Counted from the stretch's first letter, positions 25,450 through 39,700 are shown. The stretch is DNA of 64,000 bases from Theristus sp. LFF4_11 (GCA_030248135.1 JASANC010004101.1:1-64000); one strand, 5' to 3'. Made by a program: numbers and translations. The notes: generated by a model from the letters alone, not told the origin.

Positions 25450-25705
25450 GATGAACTGTAGATGTTCGTACAGGTATTGATGCAAATGCAGATGGGTTCG
25501 TGCAAGGTATTGATGCAAATGCAGATGTTCGTGCAGGTATTGATGTAAAGGCAGATGTTCGTGCAGGTATTGGTGCAAATGCAGATGTGTTCGTGCAGGT
25601 ATTGATGCAAATGCAGATGTTCGTGCAGGTATTGATGCAAATGCAGATGTTCGTACAGGTATTGATGCAAATGCAGATGTGTTCGTGCACGTATTGATGT
25701 AAATG
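25450..25705. repeat. 30-bp minisatellite, about eight copies
   Basis: Unit GGTATTGATGCAAATGCAGA followed by TGTTCGTGCA. Copies start at about 25473, 25506, 25536, 25566, 25597, 25628, 25658 and 25688, with spacers of 30-33 bp. Because the unit is a multiple of three, it yields repetitive open frames on both strands; these are not interpreted as genes. The two 33- or 31-bp spacings come from an extra GTG or G. Confidence 0.9.
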
Positions 25706-26885
25706 TGCGTGTGAACCGATTACTAGGTATATCCACCTCTGCATCTGCACTGACGTTAACGTTAGCATCAGATCTGCATCTACATCGGCATTATTATTTT
25801 GACGCGAATTGATCGTGGTTATTCGTCAATGTCAACAATGTTATCAGAACTTGCATGATCTACATTTCGATCGTAAATTTCACTTGCGCATTCTCCGTTT
25901 TTATTTCAGTTTTTTTTCGGTTTGCACATGAAACAATACAATAAGCATTTCAAGACATGCACCGCCAAAAAGCAATCTGTAACATTTCCAGTGCATGTGT
26001 ATGAAAATATAAGCCAACACACAAACCGTATAATTATTTTTGAATCTTTTGAACTATATTTTAAATGTTGTTCCGATGACCAGAAAACACAATGCCGTTG
26101 TTCCATAAAACAACAAAGATCACAATACGCAGTTACGGAGAAAGTTGTGTGATTGATTCAGGCTTTCTGCTTGGCTGTCACCGCATCAAAAAAATCCAAA
26201 CATTTTGAACGAGTGAAGTTATGAAAATCTGTATACAATTGCACTTCCACCCAACAATTAAGAAAAGTTTAAAATTCTATAATGTCTGTATTCTTGTGTA
26301 ATGTGCTTTGCTTTAAACATGATCGTTTCACTTAAATCCGCCGATGCATGTTTTCACTTGTTATCGCTTATAACTGATGCTCAAAACTTTTAAATTTTAC
26401 AACAAACGTTAAAAAATATTAAACCGTAGTGAGATAAAAAGGGAGTGCAAAAACGGTTTTTTAATCAATAATAAAACAGCATGGAAAACCACACGGATAT
26501 TCAGAGAACATGTAAAACGCATCCAAAACATATAAGAACCGTAAACACGTTCGCAATTGTAAGTACGATAGACTTTTTGGCACGTTTGTGATGGTCACTT
26601 TGTTAAAAACACATTCAATTGGACAGACAACATGAAATATTGGAAGTTGAAAAGTCTCTGCAAAAAGTTTCAAAGCGGAAAATGTAGCCTTGAGCGGGTA
26701 TTTAGAGTTCGAATCTACAATAAATAAACACAGTGAAAAGCAAAGAGATATCTCATCCTGTGTGTGTGTGTTTTACCGACTATTACAGTATGCCAGTTGA
26801 TTTTTAAATCAAACGTTGTCCGTTTTGAAATCACGGTTCAAATCGAAGTGTATCTGTATAAATTGTAAAGACTGAAAGAAAATTG
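25706..26885. other. Intergenic / 3' flank of tensin
   Basis: AT-rich unique sequence with no supportable gene. It should contain the tensin 3' UTR. No AATAAA is apparent on the minus strand close to the stop; the nearest weak variant is ATTAAA (TTTAAT on the plus strand) near 26460. Confidence 0.5.
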
Positions 26886-27737
26886 TTATGTTTGTTGCTG
26901 TTGTTGCTGTTGTTGTTGCACAATCGGCCCCATGAGCACCTTGGTGACAAAGTTCACAACGGCCGTCGCAGGCTGTTCGAGTTCAAATTCGGCAAAAATG
27001 TGACACGAATTGTCGACACGCGAGCCGATCTTACGTGCCACAAAGCCAAACATTCGCGCCTCGCGGACAAACTGCGAGGACTCGACACCGGACACCGGCT
27101 GATTGTTCCACCTGCATTGATTTACGAAACGGGTACAAAAAATAGTTGAACATATTGCTAAGCACCACGCTGAACGAAGCGCGGAAATGTGTTTTTCAAA
27201 TTTCAAACGCACATGTTATATCACGTGAACTTGTGTTGGCTGTTAAAACGGCTACTAAATCCGTGAGCTTCTTCACTAGCGAATTTAGTAGCCCCGCTTT
27301 CTCAGCGACCTCCTGTTACCCGACACATACACGCACATTCATGCACTGGCGCGCGCTGAAGCGCATTAAAAACTGTATTTACCTCATGAATGTGTAGTGA
27401 AGTGCCGCTAGCGCTGCATGCTCCATGAATGGCGCTTAATTTCGAATTCAACAAAAAAAAGCCTCAGCAAGAGCAGACAGACACTGGACAGACCTCCTGT
27501 CCTCCGGGTCGAGTCCGCAGAACGTGATGGCGTTCGTCGGGTAGTGTCGTCTGAAGAACAGCTTCCTCGTGTTGTCGGTGACGGTGATTCCGTGCGCGCT
27601 CACCTTGAAGTGCACGCTGACGGGCAGGATCTCGCGCTGCTGCAGCAGCATGAACGCGCGGTCGATCGTGCGTCGCACCGCCTCCGGCCCCGTGAGCGAC
27701 TCGCAGTCGCATGTGAAGATGTAGGTCACGTTGCACG
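26886..27737 (-). CDS. tns-1: Tensin exons: C-terminal PTB domain and stop
   Basis: Exons 27494-27737 and 26886-27111. The first reads [20 protein letters not shown], then [35 protein letters not shown] and [12 protein letters not shown]. The second has [26 protein letters not shown] and VNFVTKVL. This is the tensin-type PTB fold, which binds NPxY motifs of beta-integrin tails in a largely phosphotyrosine-independent manner. The protein ends in a short poly-Gln run (nine Q) then Thr-stop, which is unusual for tensins. The codon split across the intron gives Arg-Trp. Confidence 0.96.
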
Positions 27738-30700
27738 CTGCAATCGAACGGCGCTAACGAACTTACGATGTCCGTTTCCCGTTTCCATTTTTTTTCCGAA
27801 ATTTTTCTTTGCTGCCCTTTTCTACGCTGTGCGTCTGGCGCTAAGCAATGGTCAGAGATACTACTTTTAGACTTTCGATAAAAATTTCGGACACGGAAAC
27901 GGGAACGGAAACGGTAATTGTTTTATAGCCGGCGATGATGATGAGATACACATGCGTATGATCATTTGTATTCTGCGAAACAAAGACACGTCTCTTCGTG
28001 CAAAACTGCATGCACACTCCATGTGCTGCCACCCTGCTCTGCCCCTCTCACCTGCGCCCTGTTCGAGCAGCGCCCCATGTGCTGCCACCCTGCTCTGCTC
28101 CCTCTCACCTGCGCCCTGTTCGAGCAGCGCCCCATGTGCTGCCACCCTGCTCTGCCCCCTCTCACCTGCGCCCTGTTCGAGCAGCGCCGACGCGGCGTTC
28201 GTGTGATCGGGTCCCTGAATCAAGTCGAACTCCGGCAGCAACAGTTTACAGGGCAGCGCGAGCGGCGTGATCGAATGCTGGTAGACCAACGCGGAGAGGC
28301 TGCCGAACACTGGCTCGTTGTTGCAGCCCTTCAGTTTCACGCCCTTGTTCGACGGCTCGATCAGAAAATGACGCACCAGCTCTGTGCCGTCACCTGTTAA
28401 ACAGTCAACAAGAGACAGAAATCAACAAAAAGCTCAACATTCTGTTGTGACAACTTAGATTCACTGAACACTGTGATGAGAACAAGGCTCAACAGAATGT
28501 CGAGTGTGACGTGTGTGGTCATGTTGAACGTTTAGGGTGGGGTATTTTTTTACAGTGTATTCTGCAGTTTATTGTTATGTTTACACTGCCGCTTTGACGA
28601 TGCTTAGCAAAATTGGATGGATGCCATACTCCAGAGCAGAACACAATCACTCATTTTGATGCACTGACCACTTTTCGCTTGTACACCCGGCGGCGGCTGT
28701 GAGACTTTCATCGCGAGGCCGAAAGCACCGGGGAAACTGTTGCTGTCGCGGACGATGAACGTGCCAGGCATGGTGTCCTTCAGGATGTTGATTGCTGCAA
28801 AAATGAACATGGGAATGTTCTGAAAGTGTGGCGAAATAAACTGTTGGTGCTTCTATTAAAATACACAATCAATTACGGATGATCACAGACCTTCTTCCCT
28901 GGTGATCTTCGGCTTGTACCAGAACTTTGACGTGTCTTTCACGAACACTGGATGATGGTGAATCACTTCCATGGGCTCTGAAAAAAGTTAAAAATTTTCT
29001 TTGAAACTGTATCTTACTTTTTGCAGCTAAGCTTTATCGTTTGTTGAAATTTGCTTTTGCATACTGCCTCTTGTCTAAATTTCTATTCTAGAAGCAACAA
29101 TCCTGTCCGAAAATTAGATAATTACTGCTTATTAAAGATGACAATTGCTGAAGCACTATTTATATTATTATTTTATATTATATATTATATTTATTTTATT
29201 ATATTATATTATTATATTATTATTTTATTTTTATTTTTATTTTTTTTTACTTTTTATATTTTTCTTTTCTTTTTATGTTTTTTAGCTGCCGATGTTTTTT
29301 TTGTGTTTTTTTTCTTCTTTTTTTTCATTACTTTTTTTGAATATATTGTTTTTTGGGTCTCCGAATTTCATGCTGTTCATACAGTTTTATCGGAGTTTCC
29401 TGCTTTTCGCGAAATAAAATGGATGGATGGATGGATGGATGGAAGCACAGGACATTTTCACTAAAATTTGGGATGACTGGTGGTAAGAAAAATAGCTTGT
29501 TTCGTCGAAAAAAAACTTAAATACTCAAAAATCGCGTACGGTATTTTAAAAAGCTGGAGATTTCACAAAACGACTCGACCAAAACCAACGAATCGATAAT
29601 ATCATAACAGGAGTGGGACAGTGAACTATTGTTGCGTGAGTCACACACTCTAGAATCAGCACCACATGTTTGTTTACAGCTGCTGCACGTTTGGCTGGTG
29701 CATAAATAAATAATAAAAACGTTTTGCACTGTTTCTTTTGTGACAGTCCTGGCCTGGCCGGCCACAAAACTGTGTGCGCATGCTGACGGTCTGTGGCGCA
29801 ACAACATCGTTTGAAAACTGGCCTCTTTGAGTCTGCCTGAGTATGCGCATTGTATGTGACTGTCCCATCACAATGAATAGAAATTGCGCTGTTGGTTGTC
29901 GATTTATTGATTTTGATTCATCTGAACTGATTGTAGAGTCAACGATTTGTTGCGCTCTGCAACCTTCCTCAATTTACTGTATGTTTTATCAATCAAACAC
30001 ATCTACTCTTTTCCAAATGCTAAACCATTCTTTGATTACGGTTGCTCAGTGCATTTAATCTCTGTGATCTAACGTAATCTTTGTACTTCACATCCATAAG
30101 AATAAAATACCAAACGCATAAAAACGTTCTGGGGTTTTGTTCGGTGTGAACGTACCACGTAGCTGTCGCTCGCGCCTCAGTTGCAGAGGCGCTTGGGCGA
30201 CATAGATTCGACGCCTGTTCGTTGAACTGGGCGTTTGGGCGACATAGGTGAAGCACGCCGGGCCAATAGGTAACCGGTTCAGTTCGTTTTATTTTTAGTA
30301 AAGTTTTAGCTTCACTTGTGTTTCTCGCCCAACACACACTAATCCAACCGACAGAATGACTAGCAATAGTCAGTCAAACAATAACAGCGCAAATCCGCAT
30401 ATTGTGGAGGTGGCCATGCGACCTTCGTGGTTCAGAGACGCGGGGGAATTCGGTCATCGTATGCGGTGCAGCCAGCTGTCTGTCGGCAAAGACGGCCTCA
30501 ACGCGGACCGCGGTGCCCGCCGCGGGGCAGGGGAGCCGTTGGAATCGATGGACGCACAGGCTGCCTCACATGATCTTCAAACGCGTTTTTGGAAAATGTC
30601 CAAAAAAACTACAGCGTACAAACATGCCGTGGATAAGAAAATCAAACACCGTATGTGTCTGAATCTGAATTTTCAGGTCTCGCAACGTTTTTGTCACACC

Positions 30701-33700
30701 GATCTGAGCAACGCCAATAAAAACCACGCCGATACAAGAGCATAATTTAAAACGGCACATGTAATGTTGCTGGCAATATGGCTACAGTTCTTATCAGTTA
30801 TAAGGGGATTCCTTCGACACAGTTGGATTCTAACTAAATCCGCCAGTGCACTCAAAGACCACTAAACAAAAAAAGTCCGACAAGCCCGATTAAAAGAAAC
30901 AGAGTGATATAAGTGTCGCGTTCTTACGATAATGTTCATGTGATGCCGTCCACATACAATCGAGCTCTAAATTATATAGGCAATCAGCTGATTGCTTGGC
31001 GATCACGTACACTATGTATGATGCTTGCTTCCTGCGCAGGCATTCCTGGGGCGGGGGCGGAGTCTGCAGCCGAGCCAATCAGCAGATTGCCTATAATTTC
31101 GAGTGTGTCAAGTGTATGTACTTTCTCGGTGCAGCGTCTCGAGTATGGAGCCGGCCGGGTACGCAGCGTTCAACGCGTGCAGCCGGGCGCGTTCCGCCTC
31201 GGTCACACGGCGCAGCATCAGCGACGCGTCGCGACTCGGACTCGACGCAGAACTGGACGACGGCGACACGCTCGAGTTCGCCATTGAGTAGTCGCTCGCG
31301 GCGCCGTGCAGTCCGTTGTGCAACGCGCTGGTGGTGGCGGTGGTGGTGGTTGTCGTCGTCGTCGTCGTGGTTGTGCTGGTAGCGGTGGTGGAGGTGGATT
31401 CTTGTACACCAACGACGCTCAGTTGCTGTTGGTGTGCCGTTTCCGGCGGAATATCGGAGCGGTCGTTGTTGTCATGCGTTGCGCTGCTGCCATCGCCGGA
31501 TCCGATGTCGTTGCTGTCTTTCGATGACACCAACTGACGCTCATCAAAGCCGACCCGCAGGTTTTTGTTCTTTCTGATCGTTGAAGTCTCGTGCATTGTC
31601 GCTGTTGTCGTTGTGGTCGGCGTATTCTCGGTTGTTCGCTTCTCGGGTGCCAGTCGTTCAGCGGACAGATTTGAATCGACGGTTGATGCAGCTGACGCTG
31701 TTCGTTGGTCGACTCCGTGGTCGGTCATGTTTCTCTTTAAAGTCAACTGTCTTGCTCTGAAATTCTGATTTTATCGAAAGATTTTCAAAGATTCTTTTAG
31801 TTGACTGTTCTGTTGTAGTCATTTGCGCCACCTGTGGCCGCACAACAGAAGACACACAACAGAAAAGCAGATATAAAAGTATAAAAAATGACCCTGAAAT
31901 AGAAATTGAAATTTCTTGAGTATGATTCATGTAAAATTACATCCAGATTGCGATGGAGAAAAACGAAACGCTGGAAACGTCAACTGCAGCAGAAAAAAAA
32001 CGCAAATGTTCAGTTTGTGCGGACGTGGCACGTGCTAAATGGAATCGAATGGACTGGGAACAAGTGTGACTTGCATCCCTGCTGCAGCGCTCGAACAGCA
32101 CATCAAAAAAACTTATCAGCTACCAGACAAATAGGCGGTTGCAATGCTCGGCACTTGGCAGACATTGCAAACGTGAAAATGACCGATGAATTTTCCAGTT
32201 TCAAAAAGGCTTCTCAAGCGTTGCATATGTAGGGTTTTTGTAAAAACTTTGAGAAAAATTGAAATATCGAAAAAAACTTGAAAGATCATTGCTATAGGTC
32301 GACAGAATTATGATATAAAGTTCGCTTGGAAAAAGTTCTCAGAAGTTTTGCAAAACATCAAAAAAACATACAGATGAATGTTTTTACAGCACATGCTGGG
32401 TGGGTGAATATAAATTGCTTTTTTCGTCCAAAGACACACTGTAAAAGGTCAGTTTAACAATTCAGCAGCAGGTTTATTCAATCAACCTTTGCTCTTTACT
32501 CTACATGTAAATTGGCTTGTCAACTAAATAAGTCTGTCGAATACTTTCAAAAACGTAGAGTTTGCAATCAATTTGCAATAATTTTACTTGTTGGTTTGCC
32601 AAAAATTTAAATTAGAAAAGAACACGTTCCAGCTGGTTTGTAAGCAGTGGGAAAAACGCGTTTTCTCGCCGTTAGCAGAAAACTGACAAAACACAAGCTT
32701 GCAGTGGCCGGCTTCCGGCTTCAGATGTTTCTTGTCATGGCAAGGGAACTTGGGCGCCACGCAGTGCGCGTTCAGCTGACACATGCTAAAAATCGATATG
32801 GGACACTATGTGAGCTGCACATGCAAAAAACAAAGTTTCGTTATACATTTGATAAGTCTCACCAAGGTGAGACATTTTTTCGTTTTCTAATTGCCAATGT
32901 TGACTGCCACTGTACAGTGGACTGAAACAGTTGCTGTCAAACAAGGAGTTTCCGAAATTTTTTTATGTCAACAATTCCTTATTGCAACCGAAGTTAAAAT
33001 GAAGAAAGTTATATACGTTGGAAAACTAAATAAAAATTGGCACCATGTAAATGAAAACCTTTCCAACTCTAGCTGTGGCAGTGCGACAGATTCAGAACAG
33101 ATGAAAAAGATAAGTTTTGTCTTCCACTTCCAAGTGCGAAAATCAGAATCACAAATTCGGATCAACAAAGAACGCAGTGCTCTGTGATGTTTCGCTGAAA
33201 TTCAGTATTTTGAAATACTACTTAGTTTAATTGCACATTATGTGAGTGAACCAGAATCAAAATAATATTTTATACTGCATGACGAATTATATGCCGAATA
33301 TATGGAATCCCATAAGCCGACTCTTGGTTTCCTGGATCGTGAAATAAAGCGAAAGAGTCTTTTCGCTGCGTGGCTGAACACAAACGCAATTGGAACTATG
33401 AGCAGACACTGTGTGAGACCGTGGCAAAAGAAAAAGCACACATGCTAAAGTGCTCATGTATATGAGACCAGCATAAAGTTAAAAATGCATGCAAATACAC
33501 AGGGTTGCTCGCAAACGAAATTTTTTTCGAGCTCCACGCTGCGACACATGGGAGCCCGTTGTACAGGTACGCTCAAAAAATGCCGAAATCAATTCCAAAA
33601 TTTTAAAAAAATTGCAGAAAATTCATTGGTGTTTCTAGTTTTTTTTTTAAATTTTGGAATGGCAAAAAAATTTGGCATGGAATGAATGCAGCCGACATTC

Positions 33701-36700
33701 CTACGCTCCAAGTGACTTCATCTCAAGCGAACACAATTCAAGCAACATTTTCAGCAACACCCTGTAAAAATACAATGTTTCTGCTATGGTAAGCCCGCTC
33801 CGCACATTGTATGTGCTTTAGCACATGTGGTTCTCTATATATGCGAGATCAAGTTACACCAAGCAGAACAAGAGAGAATAAAGTCTCAACTTTTCAACAT
33901 GCAGCAACGATACGTGTTTTCGAAATTGCTCATGAATAAAAGTGGGACACAGTTCCACTGTGTTTTCGGCATACTTTGAATTTCCCAGCGTAAATAACAG
34001 AGAATGGAGATACAAATGTAATGCTGCAAATAGAAAACACGGACATAGGCAGAAAAATACCGCGATACCGTTTTTTGTATGCGTGAAAGCTGCCAAAAAA
34101 CCGAAATCATATGATATTTTTTTCTGTGGTTTCTCAACAAATAAACCACATGATTGTCACACGTCCTGTTGCTAGCGCATGTGCTTAAAAAACGCAATAC
34201 AAGCATAAAACCAGTGCATTGCAGTCGCATGTGTGCAACAGAGATGCTGTAACAAACACAAAGCCGAAAAACGAAACAAAATTACGCACGTACATGCACT
34301 ATGAAGTGGCCAAAAACAGGAAACACGGAGCAAATGGTGTGTTGGATCGATGCAAGAGCACAGCAACACACGCTGCCTGTACACACCAGCCGGCCGCTTT
34401 TGTTATTTCAACAACCAGGGATTAAAAAGTCGAAAGCACATAAACTTTCATTCTCTCGCTCTCTCTGTCTAGCTGACAATCTAAAATTCGATCAAGCGCA
34501 GACTAACGCATGTTGAACATGTGACGCAAACAACAGCCAGCGTAATGCACTTTCAACCAAGAGTTTCAGCGGTTTGTGCGGAGTTGTTCCGGTGCAACAA
34601 AAATGAGTAGACATGGGTGAAGTTTGATTTTTTCCAGAGTGCCGTTAGTGCTCAAACAGTCAACGTGACTGATGAAAACGCATCAAAAATGGTGAGGAGA
34701 CTCCCCCCGGAAATGGTGAAAGCAAACGGAACTGCAGCTGAAACTACACTGGACTGATTCTTGCAGCAACTTCCCAGTCACAAATAAAAACTAACTTCTA
34801 TTCGCGCTCAAGTCGCAAAACAATAAACACACACTCATTTGTTTCGGTTTCAGAGAAAGAGAAATCAGTCCAAAATCTGTTTCCCGCTGCATGATCTGAC
34901 ATTGACCGCCTGCATTTTTTTCTAGTCGCACACGAGGGAAATGAAGCCGACCAAGCCAGCACCGAATCTAACGAGCTCACAAGTGGACAGAAAACACTTT
35001 TGGACGTGATAAAGCTTGCACATCAGCCCTAACATACGCACTGTACGCTAGGCGGCAAAAGCCACACCAGATGCAATTTTTTTTTTGTTATTTTTCTTAT
35101 TTCATTGATTTAATTTTGAAGCTTTACTGTAATCAGGCGAGAAAAACTCGCTATGCTGCTCATTGTAGACGCATTTTCAGAAACAACTTTTCGATTCTGA
35201 TGTCAGTTCTTTTATTTATTTTTATTTTTTGAAGCAAGCAGTTATTTTCCCTAAGTCGGCGCAGTTTGGCGCATGGTTTCCTTCAACTGCGCACTTTTTT
35301 GCAGGTACACGCCGGAAAGGCAGCAATGCCCCAATGGACATGTTGAAAAAAGAATCATAATTGAATCACTTACCACTATTCACCGTTTTCTTCTTTCGTC
35401 GAAAGAATTCTTTGAGATCACTCATAATTTAAAAACATTCAATTATATGAGTTTGTTACTTTATCCAGTCCAGACGTTTATTTCGTTGTCAACTTGCGAT
35501 AGTCTGAATCAGAGTGTTCTAAAAAAGAGAAAACCATCTAAGTTTTGCATAGTGAGATATTTATTTTTTTTGAGAAGAAAAAAGACCAAATGATTTTCAA
35601 GAAACAAGAATATGCAAAAAATGGAAAGAATCGAATGATAGCTTTTTTGCGATGACATCAACCGCTTTACACAATGTTTATACAACTTTGGTAAGAGCTG
35701 TAAACGAAAGCAGCGACTGAAAAAAACTATACAACTATTTCCTGAACTCGGTTTTTACAGGCACCAAGAGCCGTCAACTCAAAGTAACAACAGAGCGTTG
35801 CTGCAGTTTTCAGTTTTTACGTTGTGGCAAACGGCTTTTTCTAGCGCCACCAGAATAATCCGGCACCTCTTTGGTTGGAGAAGCCACACAAAAACACAAT
35901 GCAGTTTCAGTTTTTGTTGTGTTCCGAAACAAATGGTGTGCAGTTTTACAACGCAGCCTAAAATGCCGTGACCAAGCTGCAACCGATCGAGTAACCCGCC
36001 GTGTGCAACTAAAACACGGCACATTTTCAACGGTTCCTTCGTGCAGCTGTCTGCAGAACCGGACTAATGCATAACACCGCTTAATTCGTGTAAACCCGAG
36101 AGTTTATGTTCAATCATTACGTTCATGGGTTTTGCAGAGGTGGCCTCTTGCAACGGCTGGTCATAACAACTCTTACTTTGCCAGGGAGAAAAGAAAACTT
36201 TGAAACGTTTATGCTGCTCCATTGCGTACACGGCATATTAGTTTACAATTGTTTTGGAGAGAAATATTCGAAGACAAGAAGATATATAGGCGTTGGTGCT
36301 TGAACTTTTGACGACTGGTACACCACAAACAGCTCACAATGCCGCTTATTGAAATGCAAGTTAGAAAATTTTAATGTTCGAAATTTTTTGGTTTGATGAT
36401 GTTGTTATATCAAATTTTCCTAACAAACAGACACTTTTTAAAGTGTGCTGACTGCAACTTCCTTTATTTTGGACAGAACTATTTTTAATAAAATGTAAAA
36501 TTATACATACATACTTTTAAATTCATGTTTACATTTTTTTATGTAAGCCAGTTAAACTTACAAAGCATTTTGGCGGTTTATGAAGAAAAAGGGTGTATGA
36601 ATGATGTCTTCAAGGTCGGGTTGAACTTGTATACGAAAGCCTTATGCCAACAAAACAAAAAACAAAATAACCAACGAATGCTACACGTGTGTGCATACTT

Positions 36701-39700
36701 GGTTTCGTTTTCGAAAAACTTCAAGTGCAGAAAAAACGTAAATCTTTCGTACACCGCTAAAAAGAAATTATCATTTTGGGCGGCAGTGTTTTTCTTTCGG
36801 TGTAGCATCTGCCGGGAAAGTATTGCAAAAACAGAGACCAGTCGACTCGCAAAATGGGATGTGAATGGAGAAAAAATGAGTGCTTGTACTGCTGAATTGG
36901 ATAGAGCGGAATTTTGTTTAAGCTGCTCATATTGATGCAATTGCACTGAGTGCGGTGTGGCTTCGAGTGCACAGCGAGTGTCTGGCCATACGGCACACAA
37001 TTTACAGTCTCCTCCTGGTCCTGAACCTGGATGCTGATGCGCTCTGGACTGGCGCACACAAAAACACACTTATTGCTTACTGGCACGCAAGCCGAATAAG
37101 CAATAAAAACGTGTTTTTTATCGGTTTCATTCCATAGTTCCTCTGTACATACTTACCGGTATTCATTAGTATCTTTTTATCTGCTTATGGCCTGTTTTTT
37201 ATGAGCATAATACGAAAGAAAAAAAGGCGACGGTTTTTTGCTCGTTTGTCGCGCCAGCGAAAACGGCAACATTGATTTGAAACGGTTTCGGACAGTTTTT
37301 TTTTCTGCGGACGATCACGTGCACTGCTGTTGTGCGCCTATATTTACCAGAGTGCTCGTGTTGGCGTTGTTGCAGTTGATCGTGCTGTGCGCTGTCTGCC
37401 ACCGTGAACACCACCTTGCGAATCAGGCGCATCTTCTTCAGTGTCGGCAATTGACAGCTGCACTGCGCGTGCAGACGCTCGTGCATGCAGCACGGCGACG
37501 TTGCGCGGCTTGCAGTGCGCTCAAACGAGTTCACCGTTGTTGACGTTGAGTATAACGTATCCGGTGCATTGTTGCAGTTATTGTTCAGTCGTTGCGCTGA
37601 TCGGTCAACGGCATTTGACGTGCTCGCAGCTGATTGGCTGTGGTCGGATGCTGTACGGTGCTCCAAGGAAGACTCAGTTTCGGCCATGGATGGAATCAAG
37701 GAATATTTTTGTTTTTATCCATCATTTCGTTATCGAACTGTTATTTTCAGTGTTGCTGCAAGGATTTTCGAATAATACCACCGCAAAGATTTTCTTCTTT
37801 CAGATTAATTTCTGGAAAAGTATCTGAATATGTCAGTAGATCTTTAAAATGAAAAACTGAAAACACACATTCTTTCAAAATGTCTGACCAGTCTATAAAA
37901 TGCATGCAATATTGACAGTTGACACGTTCTGGCATACAGAACTGGTGTCACGAAGTTGGGGAACAAGTGGCACAAAAATTCATGAATTTTTTTTATCCGT
38001 TGCTTGGTCACTTTTTTCTAACTATAGGGCAGCGGCAGACTGTGTCGCGATACTTTTGAAAGTGATAAGGAAAATAAAGCAATTGTCACAAATTTTGACG
38101 CAACGCAAACACAACGCAACGCAATGGCCACTTTTGTTGCATAAAGTGTGAGGTTAAACACGCGTGTTTTTACATTCGTTTTGTGCGTATTGGTAAATAG
38201 AAAAGTGGACGTTGCTATTGAGTTTGAAATGAAACACTTGCAACTTCATGGTACATTTTGCAATGACGCAAAAAATCGTAGAACTCTTGGAGTTTGCTCG
38301 CATACCGAAGCATTTTTCCAAGAAACAGTCCAAACAATATAAAAAATAAAAACCTTTCCGCTGTTTTTTTAAAGCGAGATTTTGTTATTTTTATTGCGCA
38401 ATGTGTATTTTGTAAATGTAAATACTTTTGCAAAGGTTTGTATTTATTTATGTTTTGTTTGATTTTGCATTTTTCGTCGTCAAATATTTTGAGAAACCCT
38501 AGCAGCAGAAAAGCGCAATTTCGCACGAACAAATCTCCAGCTTGGTAAACAAAGAAAAAATCTCCAGCATTTTTCAGATGAAACACTTCAATTATCAAAA
38601 AAAAACTAAGTTAGATTGCAGGTTTCTAGGATGGGAAAATAAAATCATCGCAGTGTGGGTTATACGTGTTTGTAACTGCTCCGAGAATAGAATAAACTTT
38701 CAAATTTGGCTCTGTTTCACAAACGTGGCTCTGACACAACCACGCAATTTCTGCATTCTTGAGTTTTGTTTCGGAAACGAAAACAAACGGAAACCACCGG
38801 AAAATGCTCCGATTGTTTCGATTTCGAGCATTTTGTTTTTTAAAGCAAGGTTTCTTCGGACTTATAAACCAACACAAACATAATCAACGGCCTGTGGGCA
38901 GCAAACAGTTTTGAGCTTTTTGCTTTCAAAACCACAATCCTAAATTAGCCTTTTGCTTTCGATTTATTCGAAATGAGTGAAATCGCTACAATCGGACGTT
39001 TTTTACCCAGTATGCTGATTGGCTGTTCATGTGTATCGACCTGTCCAATTCCAAAGCAGCGAATCAACGGATTGCCCATGATTTACACATTGCAGCTTAC
39101 CAATTGAAGTCACTGAGGAGCGCCTACTGTGTCCGTAGTACAGCGAGCCTGGCGATGGCGAACGAGCGCTCGGTGGACGCTGAGCAAAAAATAATAAAAT
39201 GATAAAATGTTAAGTGCAGTGGCAAAACATTAAAACGGCTGATAAAGTGCTGACATGAGCACATTGCACTCGGTTATAAAACACAGTAATGCTGCACACA
39301 ATTACAAACAAACACACAGGCTCCGCACATGCGTGCCGCTGTAACATTGTGTGCGTTTGTATTGATTTTAAGATTCTGTGCAACATTTTACAAAGAACAC
39401 TTTGCTAGCAACAGTTTACTGATACGACTAACATGTTGAACTTTTTAGCAATGTTTTTCTCAGTCTTATACTGATAACAATGTCTTCAGTCAGATTGTAG
39501 CCTACATGAATTGAAGATGAAAGAACTCCGATGCAAAAAATCTTGGCAAATACCTCGTGGGAAACTGGCAAATCTTTTAGCATTTGCCCTGCTCAGTGTT
39601 GTGTTATTCGAATTTGCAGACATTCTACTGTCTGGAAACACAAATGTAAGCAGGACAAACAGAAGCAAACGCCGACTATCCACACCTGATAAGAGTAGCT

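Noticed and set aside
31906..32232. 108-aa plus-strand ORF with several Cys
   Set aside because: No zinc-finger spacing, no splice or conservation evidence.
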